DNA of 64,000 nucleotides from CAYQQJ01 sp964419935 (GCA_964419935.1 CAYQQJ010000017.1:1-64000), one strand, 5' to 3'; positions 54,050 to 63,493 are shown, counted from the first letter of the stretch. A program made the numbers and translations. The notes: generated from the letters alone by a model not told the origin.

Positions 54050-54430
54050 TTGGACAAGAATATGAAAATCTTGATTGTTGATGATTTCTCAACCATGAGA
54101 CGGATCATCAAGAATCTCTTGCGGGATCTGGGGTTCAGCAATACTCATGAAGCGGATGATGGCGTTACCGCGCTGCCCATGCTTCGCAACGGAGATTTCG
54201 ATTTTCTCGTGACCGACTGGAATATGCCAGGCATGAGCGGCATTGACCTTTTGCGTGAAGTGCGTAAAGACAGCAAGTTGGCCGGCCTGCCCATTCTGAT
54301 GGTGACTGCTGAAGCGAAACGGGACCAGATCATTGAGGCGGCCCAGGCCGGCGTCAATGGCTACGTGGTCAAGCCGTTCACCGCACAGGTGCTCAAAGAA
54401 AAAATTGAAAAGATTTTTGAGCGTGTATAG
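54050..54430 (+). CDS. cheY: Chemotaxis response regulator CheY
   Basis: Single receiver domain that carries the phosphate signal from CheA to the flagellar motor switch. About 126 residues from TTG 54050, chosen because GGAGG stands five bases upstream; ATG 54062 (MKILIVDDFSTM) and ATG 54020 are alternatives. Acidic pair DD, phosphoacceptor Asp in FLVTDWNMPG, Thr in MVTAEA and Lys in VVKPFT are present. First gene of the chemotaxis cluster, behind a FliA-type promoter. Confidence 0.96.
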   Translation: MDKNMKILIVDDFSTMRRIIKNLLRDLGFSNTHEADDGVTALPMLRNGDFDFLVTDWNMPGMSGIDLLREVRKDSKLAGLPILMVTAEAKRDQIIEAAQAGVNGYVVKPFTAQVLKEKIEKIFERV

Positions 54431-54458
54431 CGCCACCACTATTGAAAAAGGCCGTTAG

Positions 54459-55253
54459 ATGGAACGCCCACTCGCATTACAGCACAACGAACAGTTTGTG
54501 GCAGATCTACAGGACTGTGCCAAAATGCTCGTTGATAAACTGCAGAAAAATGATTTCAAAGACGCATCCGAACTGATACACAGCCTGGTTGAAGTGCGGG
54601 ATCGACATATCTTCAATTCGGTAGGCAAACTCACTCGCGCCCTGCACGACGCCATCGTCAATTTCAATGTGGATGGTGACTTCTATTCCGAGCCTGCGAA
54701 CATCAAAAGTTCCGAGATTCGCGACGCGTCGGAACGGCTCAATTACGTCATCGAAATGACGCAGTCTGCCGCCGATAAAACCATGGATAAAGTGGAAGCC
54801 TCGGCGCCCATTGCCATGAACCTCGGCCAGGAGGCACGCAACCTTCGCGAGGAGTGGAGCCGTTTGAAGCGGCGGGAAATGACAGCCGACGAATTCCGCG
54901 AGTTGTACTCGCGCATGGATGATTTCCTGGACCAGATGGGCAGTGGCGCGGAGCAGCTGAGCAGTAATCTGCAGGAAATTATCCTGGAACAGGGCTATCA
55001 GGATCTGACGGGACAAGTGCTGAGGAAAGTTATTGGCCTGGTCACCGATGTTGAAGCTGAACTGGTCAAATTGATGCGCATTGCCGGACAGGTTGAAGAA
55101 GTTACCGGGTTGCCCTCCAGCGAAGCGGGGGAGCGCAAACAGCGGGTAGACAGCCGCGCCGCCGAAGGCCCGCAGATTCATGCGAAAAAACGCAAGGATG
55201 TTGTCTCTGGCCAGGACGACGTGGATGACCTGCTCTCAAGCCTGGGTTTTTGA
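54459..55253 (+). CDS. cheZ: CheY-P phosphatase CheZ
   Basis: Dephosphorylates CheY-P to end the signal. 264 residues, mostly long helices; the catalytic glutamine is in LEQGYQDLTGQVLRK and the C-terminal CheY-binding tail ends DDVDDLLSSLGF. It lies 28 bp after cheY. The segment between them (SEAGERKQRVDSRAAEGPQI) is a flexible linker. Confidence 0.94.
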   Translation: MERPLALQHNEQFVADLQDCAKMLVDKLQKNDFKDASELIHSLVEVRDRHIFNSVGKLTRALHDAIVNFNVDGDFYSEPANIKSSEIRDASERLNYVIEMTQSAADKTMDKVEASAPIAMNLGQEARNLREEWSRLKRREMTADEFRELYSRMDDFLDQMGSGAEQLSSNLQEIILEQGYQDLTGQVLRKVIGLVTDVEAELVKLMRIAGQVEEVTGLPSSEAGERKQRVDSRAAEGPQIHAKKRKDVVSGQDDVDDLLSSLGF

Positions 55254-55364
55254 TCGATGCGCACACCGGGAACCAGAACAGCAAACGCCGTATTGACGTT
55301 TTTCACAACACCTGTCGGAAGCCGTGGCTTTTCGACAGCGCGTTCAGTTATAGGGGAGCTCTGA

Positions 55365-57791
55365 GTGTCTTTCGGCGACGATGACGACATCCTTCAGGAT
55401 TTTCTTGTTGAGGCGGGAGAAATTCTTGAGCAGCTTTCCGAGCAGCTGGTTGATCTGGAACAAAGTCCTGATGACAAGAATTTGCTCAATGCGATTTTTC
55501 GGGGTTTTCACACCGTAAAGGGTGGCGCAGGTTTTTTGCAACTCGACGAAATGGTCGAGTGTTGCCACATAACCGAAAATCTTTTTGACATTCTGCGCAA
55601 CGGAAAGCGAAGCGTGACACCGGAGTTGATGGACGTTGTGCTGCAGGCGCTCGATGCAGTCAACGAACAGTTTCGTCAGATCTCACAGCGCGAACCGGCC
55701 ACCCCGGCCAGTCCTGAACTTATCGCACAACTCGAGCGACTGGTATCCTGCGACGACCTGCAGAATGGGGATCAGTCAACGCCTGTAGAGTCGGTATCTA
55801 CCGAGCCATCAACGACCAAACCCTCATCTGTTAATGAACAGACACAAGGTAAATCGGCCACCGTAAAAGGCGGGTTCGATATTACTGACGACGAGTTCGA
55901 ACAATTCCTTGATGCCATCAACACGCCAACAGCAGATGCGACGACTTCGACGGCTGAGCCCCAACAGCGCGAAAACACGTCTGTGAACGCCAGCGTTACA
56001 TCATCAGTGAATTCCGCTGGAGTCAGCGACGAGATTTCTGACGATGAATTTGAGAAACTGCTCGATCAGCTGCACGGCAAAGGCAAAGGGCCGAATAGCA
56101 AGGCAGACGCCGGAGCGGCCCCTGACGAGCGCGTAGAACAGCCATCTCCCACACCGGATGCTTCACAACCCAAAGCAGAAATCGGCGGTAGTGATGAGAT
56201 TACGGATGATGAATTTGAGGCGTTGCTGGATGAACTGCACGGCGCCGGCAAACGGCCCTCCGCGCAAGAAACTGCAGCTGGTACATCCGACAGCGCTGGT
56301 GAGCCACAGGCCTCCAGTGCTAGTGAAATAAATCAAAAGACCACCAAGAAAGACAGTGGGAAAAAACCTGCGACGACTGGTACGCCCGGCAAGGGCGACG
56401 TCATCACCGATGACGAGTTCGAAGATCTGCTCGATCAGCTCCATGGCAAGGGACGAGGCCCATCCGAGCAGGCAAGCGTAAAGGAAACGCCGAAAGCGGA
56501 TGCGGCTCGTTCTGCTTCTGTGCACAAACCAGCCTCGGACGCAAAGGCCGGGCCTGCGACGGTAAGCAACGTTGAATTCGAGCCAAAGCCTGCTGCATCC
56601 GCTGTTGCAGCAGCACCAGCGGCTGAAACCACCGTTCGCGTTGATACTCAACGCCTGGACGACATCATGAACATGGTGGGCGAGCTGGTACTGGTACGCA
56701 ATCGGCTGGTGCGTTTGGGTGTGGACTCCACCGATGAAGTGCTTTCCAAAGCGGTGGGCAACCTGGATGTAGTGACTGCGGATCTGCAAAGCGCCGTCAT
56801 GAAGACCCGCATGCAACCGATCAAAAAAGTCTTCGGACGTTTTCCTCGCGTTGTGCGGGATCTCGCGCGCAGCCTGAAGAAAGAAATCAATCTGGAACTG
56901 CGGGGCGAGGATACGGACCTCGACAAGAACCTGGTTGAAGCGCTGGCCGATCCCCTGGTACACCTGGTGCGCAATGCCGTGGACCACGGTATCGAAGTTC
57001 CCGCAGACCGGGAAGCCAAAGGCAAGCCTCGTGTGGGCAAAGTCGTTTTGTCGGCGGAGCAGGAAGGTGATCATATCCTGCTGGCAATTTCAGATGATGG
57101 CGGCGGCATGGACCCTGAAGCCTTGCGACTCAAAGCGATCGAGAAAGGCATCCTCGAAGCGGACTCGGCCGCGCGCCTGAGTGACAACGACGCATTCAAT
57201 CTGATTTTCGCACCGGGATTTTCCACCAAGAGCCAGATATCCGACGTATCGGGTCGGGGTGTGGGCATGGATGTGGTCAAAACCAAGATTACTCAGCTCA
57301 ATGGCTCAATCGGCATTCAATCCAAGCTCAATGAAGGGACGCGTATCGCGATCAAGGTTCCACTGACGCTGGCGATCATGCCAACGTTGATGGTGATGGT
57401 TGGCAATCAGGCTTTCGCATTGCCGCTGGTGAGCGTGAATGAGATTTTCCATTTGGACTTGACCACAACCAATGTTGTTGACGGTCAGGAGTGCGTTACG
57501 GTGCGGGAAAAGGCCATCCCGATTTTCCACTTGAAACGCTGGTTGATAAAGCGCCCTTCTGCCCAGGATGAGCTTACCGAAGGGCATGTGGTGATTGTTT
57601 CAATCGGAACACAACGGGTTGGATTTGTGGTTGATCAATTGATTGGTCAGGAAGAGGTGGTTATCAAACCGCTGGGTAAAATGTTGCACGGCACGCCGGG
57701 TATGGCCGGCGCCACCATCACAGGTGACGGTACCATCGCGCTGATTCTGGATGTGCCCGGGCTGTTGAAACGCTATGCGGGGCGCAGCTAA
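55365..57791 (+). CDS. cheA: Chemotaxis histidine kinase CheA
   Basis: Kinase of the chemoreceptor array, phosphorylating CheY and CheB. 808 residues from GTG 55365 (AGGGGAG upstream). Domains: HPt with His49 (FHTVKGGAG), a long linker (about 130-420), dimerisation helices (from about 422), HATPase with HLVRNAVDHG (about 533) and GRGVGMDVV, and a CheW-like domain (about 667-805). The linker holds four copies of a motif [I][ST]DDEFExLLDxLHG at about residues 172, 223, 279 and 346, separated by low-complexity Pro/Ala/Ser/Thr segments. A classical P2 domain is not obvious. Confidence 0.97.
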   Translation: MSFGDDDDILQDFLVEAGEILEQLSEQLVDLEQSPDDKNLLNAIFRGFHTVKGGAGFLQLDEMVECCHITENLFDILRNGKRSVTPELMDVVLQALDAVNEQFRQISQREPATPASPELIAQLERLVSCDDLQNGDQSTPVESVSTEPSTTKPSSVNEQTQGKSATVKGGFDITDDEFEQFLDAINTPTADATTSTAEPQQRENTSVNASVTSSVNSAGVSDEISDDEFEKLLDQLHGKGKGPNSKADAGAAPDERVEQPSPTPDASQPKAEIGGSDEITDDEFEALLDELHGAGKRPSAQETAAGTSDSAGEPQASSASEINQKTTKKDSGKKPATTGTPGKGDVITDDEFEDLLDQLHGKGRGPSEQASVKETPKADAARSASVHKPASDAKAGPATVSNVEFEPKPAASAVAAAPAAETTVRVDTQRLDDIMNMVGELVLVRNRLVRLGVDSTDEVLSKAVGNLDVVTADLQSAVMKTRMQPIKKVFGRFPRVVRDLARSLKKEINLELRGEDTDLDKNLVEALADPLVHLVRNAVDHGIEVPADREAKGKPRVGKVVLSAEQEGDHILLAISDDGGGMDPEALRLKAIEKGILEADSAARLSDNDAFNLIFAPGFSTKSQISDVSGRGVGMDVVKTKITQLNGSIGIQSKLNEGTRIAIKVPLTLAIMPTLMVMVGNQAFALPLVSVNEIFHLDLTTTNVVDGQECVTVREKAIPIFHLKRWLIKRPSAQDELTEGHVVIVSIGTQRVGFVVDQLIGQEEVVIKPLGKMLHGTPGMAGATITGDGTIALILDVPGLLKRYAGRS

Positions 57792-57904
57792 GCTTTCTTG
57801 CCGAGCGCTGGCGTTCTGCCAAGCATGTTTTTCCATGCGCTGTTCCGCAACTGGTGTCTACAGCATAAATTATTCCTGGTCAGTACCCGCGGGAGGAAAT
57901 TGAA

Positions 57905-58975
57905 TTGGCCTACAAAGTTCTGGTTGTCGATGACTCGTCATTCTTTCAGGCACGCTTGAAAGAAATTATCGACGATCATCAGGAGTTGACTGTTGTAGGC
58001 ATCGCCAGCAATGGCAATGAAGCCATCGAGATGGCGCGTCAATTGAAACCGGACGTCATTTCCATGGATTATGAAATGCCGTTGCTCGATGGCGTTTCCG
58101 CCGTGCGCGCCATTATGGCGGATCGCCCGGTCCCCATTGTGATGTTTTCATCGCTGACCTATGAAGGTGCGCGTATCACGCTGGAAGCACTGGCCGCCGG
58201 TGCAGTGGATTTTCTTCCTAAAAACTTCGCCGATATCTCCCGTCGTTCCGATGTGCTGAAGCGTAAACTTCAGGACAGCCTGTTACTCTATGCGCGGGAT
58301 GCCCGCGCGAAAATGCCCGCATCGCCATTGTCCCGTCTAGTGCAGCCGGCAATACGTCCACCGGCGGCAGAGCGACACACTGCAAAAAATCTGCACCAAT
58401 CGCTGAACAAGCAGATCAAACTGTTGATTATTGGCGCGTCGACCGGTGGCCCCGTTGCCGTCACTGATGTGCTTTTGCAACTGCCAAAAAATTTTCCGCT
58501 GCCGATTGTCGTCATCCAACATATGCCGGCTAACTTTACCAAGGTATTTGCGGAGCGGCTCAATCGACAGTGTCAGCTCGAGGTGCGTGAGGCCAGCAAT
58601 GGAGACAAGTTGAAGCCGGGCCTCGTGCTCGTCGCACCCGGTGCCCATCAGTTTATTTTTGATCGCAACAATCGCGACCGCATCAAAATCATGGAAGGCG
58701 ACGACCGCATGAATTACAAGCCGTCGGTGGATATCACCTTTGCCTCGGCCGCCAATCTGTTCAATGACCAAGTGCTCGGCGTAGTCTTGACCGGTATGGG
58801 CAATGATGGCTGTGAAGGTGCGCGTCTGCTCAAGGAAAAGGGATCGGTTATTTGGGGGCAGGATCAGGAATCCTGTGTGGTCTATGGCATGCCGAAAGCG
58901 ATTGCCAGTGCGAGACTCACCGATGAAGTCCTGCCTCTGTCGCAAATTGGTGCGCGACTGGCGAAAGAATTTTAG
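57905..58975 (+). CDS. cheB: Chemotaxis methylesterase CheB
   Basis: Demethylates chemoreceptors for adaptation. 356 residues; receiver domain with Asp55 (SMDYEMP), linker, and the C-terminal esterase with catalytic Ser179 in GASTGGP, His in VIQHMPANF, and Asp in TGMGNDGCEG. The start is TTG 57905 behind GGGAGGAAA; no ATG exists near the N-terminus. It ends nine bases before motC. Confidence 0.96.
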   Translation: MAYKVLVVDDSSFFQARLKEIIDDHQELTVVGIASNGNEAIEMARQLKPDVISMDYEMPLLDGVSAVRAIMADRPVPIVMFSSLTYEGARITLEALAAGAVDFLPKNFADISRRSDVLKRKLQDSLLLYARDARAKMPASPLSRLVQPAIRPPAAERHTAKNLHQSLNKQIKLLIIGASTGGPVAVTDVLLQLPKNFPLPIVVIQHMPANFTKVFAERLNRQCQLEVREASNGDKLKPGLVLVAPGAHQFIFDRNNRDRIKIMEGDDRMNYKPSVDITFASAANLFNDQVLGVVLTGMGNDGCEGARLLKEKGSVIWGQDQESCVVYGMPKAIASARLTDEVLPLSQIGARLAKEF

Positions 58976-58983
58976 GATTTTGC

Positions 58984-59724
58984 ATGGACCGTCTCAGCTT
59001 TCTTGGCGTTATTATCGGCTTTGCCGCTTTATTGGGGGGGAACTTCCTCGAAGGCGGTAGCTGGCAGTCACTGATAAACGGTCCGGCCGCGTTGATTGTT
59101 TTTGGCGGTACTATTGGCGCCGCAGTTCTGCAAACCCCGAGTCAGCATTTGCGTCGCGCTTTGGCCCAGTTTCGCTGGATTTTTTTTCCACCACGCCGCG
59201 AATTTGCCCAGGGCATACAGCAAGTTGTTGCCTGGGCAATGGCCGCGCGCAAGGACGGGTTGCTGGGCCTGGAAAATATTGCGGAATCACAAACGGATCA
59301 CTTCTCGAAAAAAGGCCTGCAGTTATTGGTGGACGGCAGCGAGCCGGATGTCATTCGCCACGTATTGGAAACCGATCTGCTGGTGACCGAGCAGCGCGAT
59401 CAGGATGCAGTGCATTTTTATGAAAGCATGGGGGGCTACGCGCCGACCATTGGAATCATTGGTGCGGTGATGGGCCTGATTCACGTGATGGGGCATCTGG
59501 GTGATCCTGCGGAGCTGGGGCCGGGTATCGCCGTTGCGTTTGTGGCGACAATTTACGGCGTTGCTTTCGCCAACCTGTTTTTATTGCCGGTGGCCGCCAA
59601 ATTGCGCCTGTGTATCAAAGACCATTCCCAATATCAGGAAATGCTGATTGAAGGCATTATTGCGATCGCTGATGGCAAAAACCCCAAAGCGATAGAGATG
59701 CAGCTCAGCGGCTATCTGCATTGA
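58984..59724 (+). CDS. motC: Flagellar stator protein MotC (MotA family)
   Basis: Proton-channel stator subunit of the second, MotCD-type motor. 246 residues with four transmembrane helices: two near the N-terminus (FLGVIIGFAALLGG and a segment with LIVFGGTIGAAVLQT) and two near the C-terminus (GGYAPTIGIIGAVMGLIHVM and GIAVAFVATIYGVAFANLFL). Position after cheB and before an OmpA-type motor protein is as in Pseudomonas motCD, which supports swarming. Confidence 0.94.
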   Translation: MDRLSFLGVIIGFAALLGGNFLEGGSWQSLINGPAALIVFGGTIGAAVLQTPSQHLRRALAQFRWIFFPPRREFAQGIQQVVAWAMAARKDGLLGLENIAESQTDHFSKKGLQLLVDGSEPDVIRHVLETDLLVTEQRDQDAVHFYESMGGYAPTIGIIGAVMGLIHVMGHLGDPAELGPGIAVAFVATIYGVAFANLFLLPVAAKLRLCIKDHSQYQEMLIEGIIAIADGKNPKAIEMQLSGYLH

Positions 59725-59750
59725 ACCGCATTTAATGGGCGCGGTTTTTT
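59724..59750 (+). terminator. Hairpin between motC and motD
   Basis: AACCGC (59724-59729) and GCGGTT (59741-59746) around an 11 nt loop, then T residues to 59750. It starts on the last base of the motC stop. It looks like a weak terminator within the operon and may lower motD expression. Confidence 0.5.
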
Positions 59751-59819
59751 GATTTATGAAATATCAATGTTGCGTGGGATTGCATTGACTCCCGCGCAGC
59801 TCTCTGGTCGGTTGAACCT

Positions 59820-60911
59820 ATGATACGTCGTCGAAAGCCGGTGGAAGCCAAAGTCAGCTCTGATCGCTGGCTGGTGTCCTATGCGGATTTTATTACGCTG
59901 CTGTTCGCGTTTTTTGTGGTGATGTATTCCGTATCGCAGGTTAATGAAACCGAATACCGCGAATTGTCGGAAACCTTGAGCGCAACCTTTGAGCGTCGCA
60001 GCCAAGCGACACCCGGTGAACGGGTGGGGCAGCCTGGTGATGGGAAGTTGGTGGCTATAGCAGAGCTCGCCCGGACGATTGAAGCCGCTCTGGCTGAGCT
60101 TATAGAAGCCAAACAGGTGACGGTGCGCAGTACCGAAGAATGGGTCGAGATCTCGGTGAACGCCAACCTGCTCTTTGACACGGCTAGCGCGTCGCCAAGC
60201 GCAGAAGCGCGACAGATCTTTGCCGAAGTCTCCACTTTGTTGGCGCCATACGACAATGGCATCAAAGTGTCGGGGCACACCGACAACCTACCCATTCACA
60301 ACAAGCAGTTCGCCAACAATTGGGAGCTGTCGGCAGCGCGAGCCACATCAGTGGTGGAGCTGTTGCGTCAGAACGGTGTGGCACCCCAGCGATTGGCGGC
60401 AATCGGTTATGGAGAATTTCAGCCTTTGGCCGATAACTCAACAGAGGCTGGGCGAGCACAGAACCGGCGCGTAGTACTGCAGGTTGCACGACGCCAGGCT
60501 GAACCTGTTGCGGTGGCGCTTGAGGATCTGCCCAGCCTATTGGAATCGGCCTCGGGAGAGCAGGGAAGGGGCGAGCAGGGTGGGAGTGCGCAGGGAACAG
60601 GTGAACAGCTATTTGAACCTGCAAGCGAACCGGTACTGCCACCAGCCACGGGTGAAAACGAGCGGCCTCAGCAGAGCAGCGAACAGCGGGACGATGAGCA
60701 GCCACTGCAGCCAGACGATGAAACACCGCGTTCAGTTGGGGGACAACCGTCCGCTGCGAATACTGAGCGTGCTGCTCAACCGGCCACGGAGCTGGATCCA
60801 CGGGAGGTAGAGCAAACGCGAAATCCCGAAGGGGCGTCGGTGCAGCCAATTGTGCGCGAAGACGGCAGTCTGCTTTTCACCAGCGACCCCGATGCCGCAA
60901 CCGAACGTTAG
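59820..60911 (+). CDS. motD: Flagellar stator protein MotD (MotB family)
   Basis: 363 residues. Short cytoplasmic N-terminus, one transmembrane helix with the proton-carrying aspartate (SYADFITLLFAFFVVMYSVS), plug region, and a periplasmic OmpA peptidoglycan-binding domain (about 115-225: VSGHTDNLPI, WELSAARATSVVELLR). After this the last ~135 residues are low-complexity Gln/Glu/Pro/Ala with no fold visible, which is longer than usual for MotD. 95 bp separate it from motC, with a hairpin in between. Confidence 0.93.
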   Translation: MIRRRKPVEAKVSSDRWLVSYADFITLLFAFFVVMYSVSQVNETEYRELSETLSATFERRSQATPGERVGQPGDGKLVAIAELARTIEAALAELIEAKQVTVRSTEEWVEISVNANLLFDTASASPSAEARQIFAEVSTLLAPYDNGIKVSGHTDNLPIHNKQFANNWELSAARATSVVELLRQNGVAPQRLAAIGYGEFQPLADNSTEAGRAQNRRVVLQVARRQAEPVAVALEDLPSLLESASGEQGRGEQGGSAQGTGEQLFEPASEPVLPPATGENERPQQSSEQRDDEQPLQPDDETPRSVGGQPSAANTERAAQPATELDPREVEQTRNPEGASVQPIVREDGSLLFTSDPDAATER

Positions 60912-60983
60912 AAGCCAGGCTCCGAGACAGCCATCATTGGCGGTTGCGCTGGATGAGCATGCTTCTTGCTCTTAATGATATAC

Positions 60984-61063
60984 GCGTCAAAAACCCGGCT
61001 TTTGACGCAGATTTGATTTCACGGTGTCACTCAGTAAGTGCTGATTGACACCCAGTAACTGAG
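60984..61063 (+). promoter_or_regulatory. Cluster of hairpins in the parC leader
   Basis: A perfect 9 bp inverted repeat GCGTCAAAA (60984-60992) and TTTTGACGC (61000-61008), without a T-run after it. Then two overlapping, mutually exclusive stems: GGTGTCA (61023-61029) with TGACACC (61046-61052), and CTCAGT (61030-61035) with ACTGAG (61058-61063). The second covers the GAGG ribosome site of parC. Confidence 0.5.
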
Positions 61064-61071
61064 GTGTGCAC

Positions 61072-61875
61072 TTGCGCGTTTGGACAGTCGCCAATCAAAA
61101 AGGAGGGGTAGGAAAAACCACCTCCAGCATTGCCCTGGCTGGCCTCGCGGCTGCAGAGGGCAAGCGCGTGCTGCTTGTGGACCTGGATCCCCACGGTTCG
61201 CTCTCGGCCTGGTTCCGTCAGGATCCCGACACCACCGAGCACGGCGTATTCGCTTTGTTTCAACAGCGCAAACAGTTGGATCTCGCCCTGGTGGGACAGG
61301 TTCTTGTTCCCACGGACTTTGAGAATATCAGCCTGCTGCCGGCATCGACCGCGTTGGCAACTCTTGAGCGTCAGACCATTGCACAGGATGGTATGGGCCT
61401 GGTGATTTCCCGTGCACTGAAGTTGCTGGCTGACGACTATGATCTGGTCATCATCGATTGCCCACCTCAACTCGGTGTTCTGATGATCAATGCGCTGGCC
61501 GCCTGTGATCTGCTGGTCATGCCCGTGCAAACCGAGTTTCTCGCGCTCAAGGGGCTGGAGCGCATGCAACACACTCTGACCATGTTGGGGCGTTCGCGCA
61601 AACAGGCGCTGGATGCCGTGATAGTGCCAACCATGTTCGACCGGCGCACACAGGCTTCTGTGTCGAGCTTGCGCACCTTGCGCCATAGCTATGGCGAGCA
61701 GGTCTGGCCGGGCAAAATTCCAGTAGACACCAAGTTCCGCGACGCCAGCAAGGCCGGTGTACCGCCTCACCTTTTCGCACCACAAAGCCGCGGTGTAGAC
61801 GCTTATCAATCGCTGTATCAATGGTTGCGGCAACGGGCTTCTACCGCTGTTTTAGCCCAGAGCGCAAGCGTTTGA
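61072..61875 (+). CDS. parC: ParA-like ATPase ParC, chemotaxis array positioning
   Basis: 267 residues from TTG 61072 (GAGG seven bases upstream; GTG 61066 is an alternative). MRVWTVANQKGGVGKTT is the deviant Walker A of ParA ATPases, followed by LVDLDPHGSL and VIIDCPPQLG. In Vibrio and Pseudomonas the homologue within the chemotaxis operon places chemotaxis arrays at the cell pole with ParP. The name follows that context. Confidence 0.9.
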   Translation: MRVWTVANQKGGVGKTTSSIALAGLAAAEGKRVLLVDLDPHGSLSAWFRQDPDTTEHGVFALFQQRKQLDLALVGQVLVPTDFENISLLPASTALATLERQTIAQDGMGLVISRALKLLADDYDLVIIDCPPQLGVLMINALAACDLLVMPVQTEFLALKGLERMQHTLTMLGRSRKQALDAVIVPTMFDRRTQASVSSLRTLRHSYGEQVWPGKIPVDTKFRDASKAGVPPHLFAPQSRGVDAYQSLYQWLRQRASTAVLAQSASV

Positions 61876-61882
61876 GGTACTT

Positions 61883-62812
61883 ATGAAGAGCTTCAGCTCG
61901 CATCAGGTTCTGCAGGGCTACTTCGACGACTTGCTGCGCGAGGATTCGCACGGCAGCTCATTGCCTGTGGCCCAGGCGGCAGACGCCCAAGGGAATCGCC
62001 ACCTCGCACCGGCAGCTTCGCCCATGCCCGCTCAGGTCACCAAAACGGCTGCCGTGGAACCGGCCTATGCGGATGCAGAACTTGACGCTCTGGAGCAGAG
62101 CAAGCGGGAAAAGCTGCAGGCATTGCTCAACAGCAAACCGGTTGCGTTGGCGGATGTGCCCGTTGACACAGACACTGAACCGGCGATCACCGTTGCCGAC
62201 ACTTCGGTAAACCCGCTGCTGATCCCGGTGAACGCTGAACCTGAGCCTGACCCCGAATTAATGGCGGATGACGTTACCGCACCCACCGCGGCCATTGAAC
62301 CGCAACAACAGTTATCACCGTATCTGGACTGGCACGACAATGGCCGCCCACACTGGGCCCAGAAGCGTTTCGATGCGCTGTTGTTTGATGTGGCTGGCTT
62401 GCGCCTCGCGGTGCCGCTGATTGCACTGGGCCAGATTCATCCATTGACTGATGAACTCACACCCCTGTTCGGACAGGCGGACTGGTTTATGGGATTGCTG
62501 CCAACCTCCAGTGGCAAGTTGCGCACCATCAACACGGCGCTTTTTGTGATGCCGGAGCGCTACGACCCGGCCTTTGCCTCCAGCGCCAAATATGTGGTGT
62601 CCATCGATGGACTGCCATGGGGTCTGGCAGTGGATGGCATTCACCAGCCGGTGACCCTGGACCCGGATGACGTAAAATGGCGCACCGAACGCAGCAAACG
62701 CCCCTGGCTCGCCGGCACAGTCAAGAGCGCCATGTGCGCATTGATCGATATTCCCAATATGGGGCAGCTGTTGACCAAGACTGACAAGAATCACCCCGAA
62801 GCGACCCGGTGA
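61883..62812 (+). CDS. parP: CheW-domain protein ParP
   Basis: 309 residues: a short N-terminal motif (SHQVLQGYFDDLLRE), a long Ala/Pro/Asp/Glu-rich linker (to about 145), and a CheW-like C-terminal domain (about 160-300, FDALLFDVAGLRLAVPL). It lies seven bp after parC and before cheW. In relatives ParP binds CheA and MCPs through the CheW-like domain and ParC through the N-terminus. Confidence 0.88.
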   Translation: MKSFSSHQVLQGYFDDLLREDSHGSSLPVAQAADAQGNRHLAPAASPMPAQVTKTAAVEPAYADAELDALEQSKREKLQALLNSKPVALADVPVDTDTEPAITVADTSVNPLLIPVNAEPEPDPELMADDVTAPTAAIEPQQQLSPYLDWHDNGRPHWAQKRFDALLFDVAGLRLAVPLIALGQIHPLTDELTPLFGQADWFMGLLPTSSGKLRTINTALFVMPERYDPAFASSAKYVVSIDGLPWGLAVDGIHQPVTLDPDDVKWRTERSKRPWLAGTVKSAMCALIDIPNMGQLLTKTDKNHPEATR

Positions 62813-62870
62813 ATGAAACCGCATAAGCAAGTGCCATTCACGTCAGGGTTGAGTTACCGTTTTGCTCTTT

Positions 62871-62887
62871 TTGGCATAGAAGCTGCC
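62871..62887 (+). promoter_or_regulatory. Possible sigma-54 promoter upstream of cheW
   Basis: TTGGCATAGAAGCTGCC: GG at 62873-62874 and GC at 62885-62886 with 10 bp between, and TTGGCA matching the -24 element. The -12 part lacks the usual TT. It is 61 bp before cheW. Confidence 0.4.
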
Positions 62888-62947
62888 TTGCACTATATTA
62901 AAGGGCAGCAGTGTTCATTTTTTTGACGCCCACGAGGATTTACCATT

Positions 62948-63436
62948 ATGTCTGCCAACTCCAATAATCGTCAGCAATCCAGCGAGGATCCCGTTCTTCA
63001 GTGGGTCACCTTCAACCTTGCCGGCGAGACCTATGGCGTCAACGTCATGCAGGTACAGGAAGTGTTGCGCTATTCCGAGGTTGCGCCAGTGCCCGGCGCG
63101 CCGGACTATGTGCTCGGTATCATCAACCTCCGCGGCAACGTGGTGACGGTGATCGATACCCGCGATCGTTTCGGATTGGAGCCGGGAGAAATTACCGACA
63201 GCACCCGCGTGGTGATTATTGAAGCGGAACGACATGTTATCGGCATTATGGTCGACAGCGTGGCGGAAGTGGTTTACCTGCGCCAATCGGAAATAGAAAC
63301 CGCGCCCAATGTGGGTAATGATGAAAGCGCGAAATTCATTCAGGGCGTGTGCCACAAAAATGGCGAGCTGTTGATCCTGATTGAACTGGACAAATTACTG
63401 ACGGACCACGAGTGGGCCGAAGTTCAGGACATCTGA
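62948..63436 (+). CDS. cheW: Chemotaxis coupling protein CheW
   Basis: Links chemoreceptors to CheA in the array. 162 residues: two SH3-like barrels with NLAGETYGVNVMQVQEVLRY, YVLGIINLRGNVVTVIDTRD and the conserved arginine in NLRG. Gene order parC-parP-cheW matches Pseudomonas. The 135 bp upstream could hold a promoter of its own. Confidence 0.97.
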   Translation: MSANSNNRQQSSEDPVLQWVTFNLAGETYGVNVMQVQEVLRYSEVAPVPGAPDYVLGIINLRGNVVTVIDTRDRFGLEPGEITDSTRVVIIEAERHVIGIMVDSVAEVVYLRQSEIETAPNVGNDESAKFIQGVCHKNGELLILIELDKLLTDHEWAEVQDI

Positions 63437-63493
63437 TTCGACCGAGCGATTTACCCCAACGTTGCTCAACGTAACCGTACAAAGTGAAGCTGC

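Noticed and set aside
55863..56450. The CheA linker as a frameshift or assembly error
   Set aside because: The frame is continuous and the repeated motif is in the same frame in all four copies, with both flanking domains intact.
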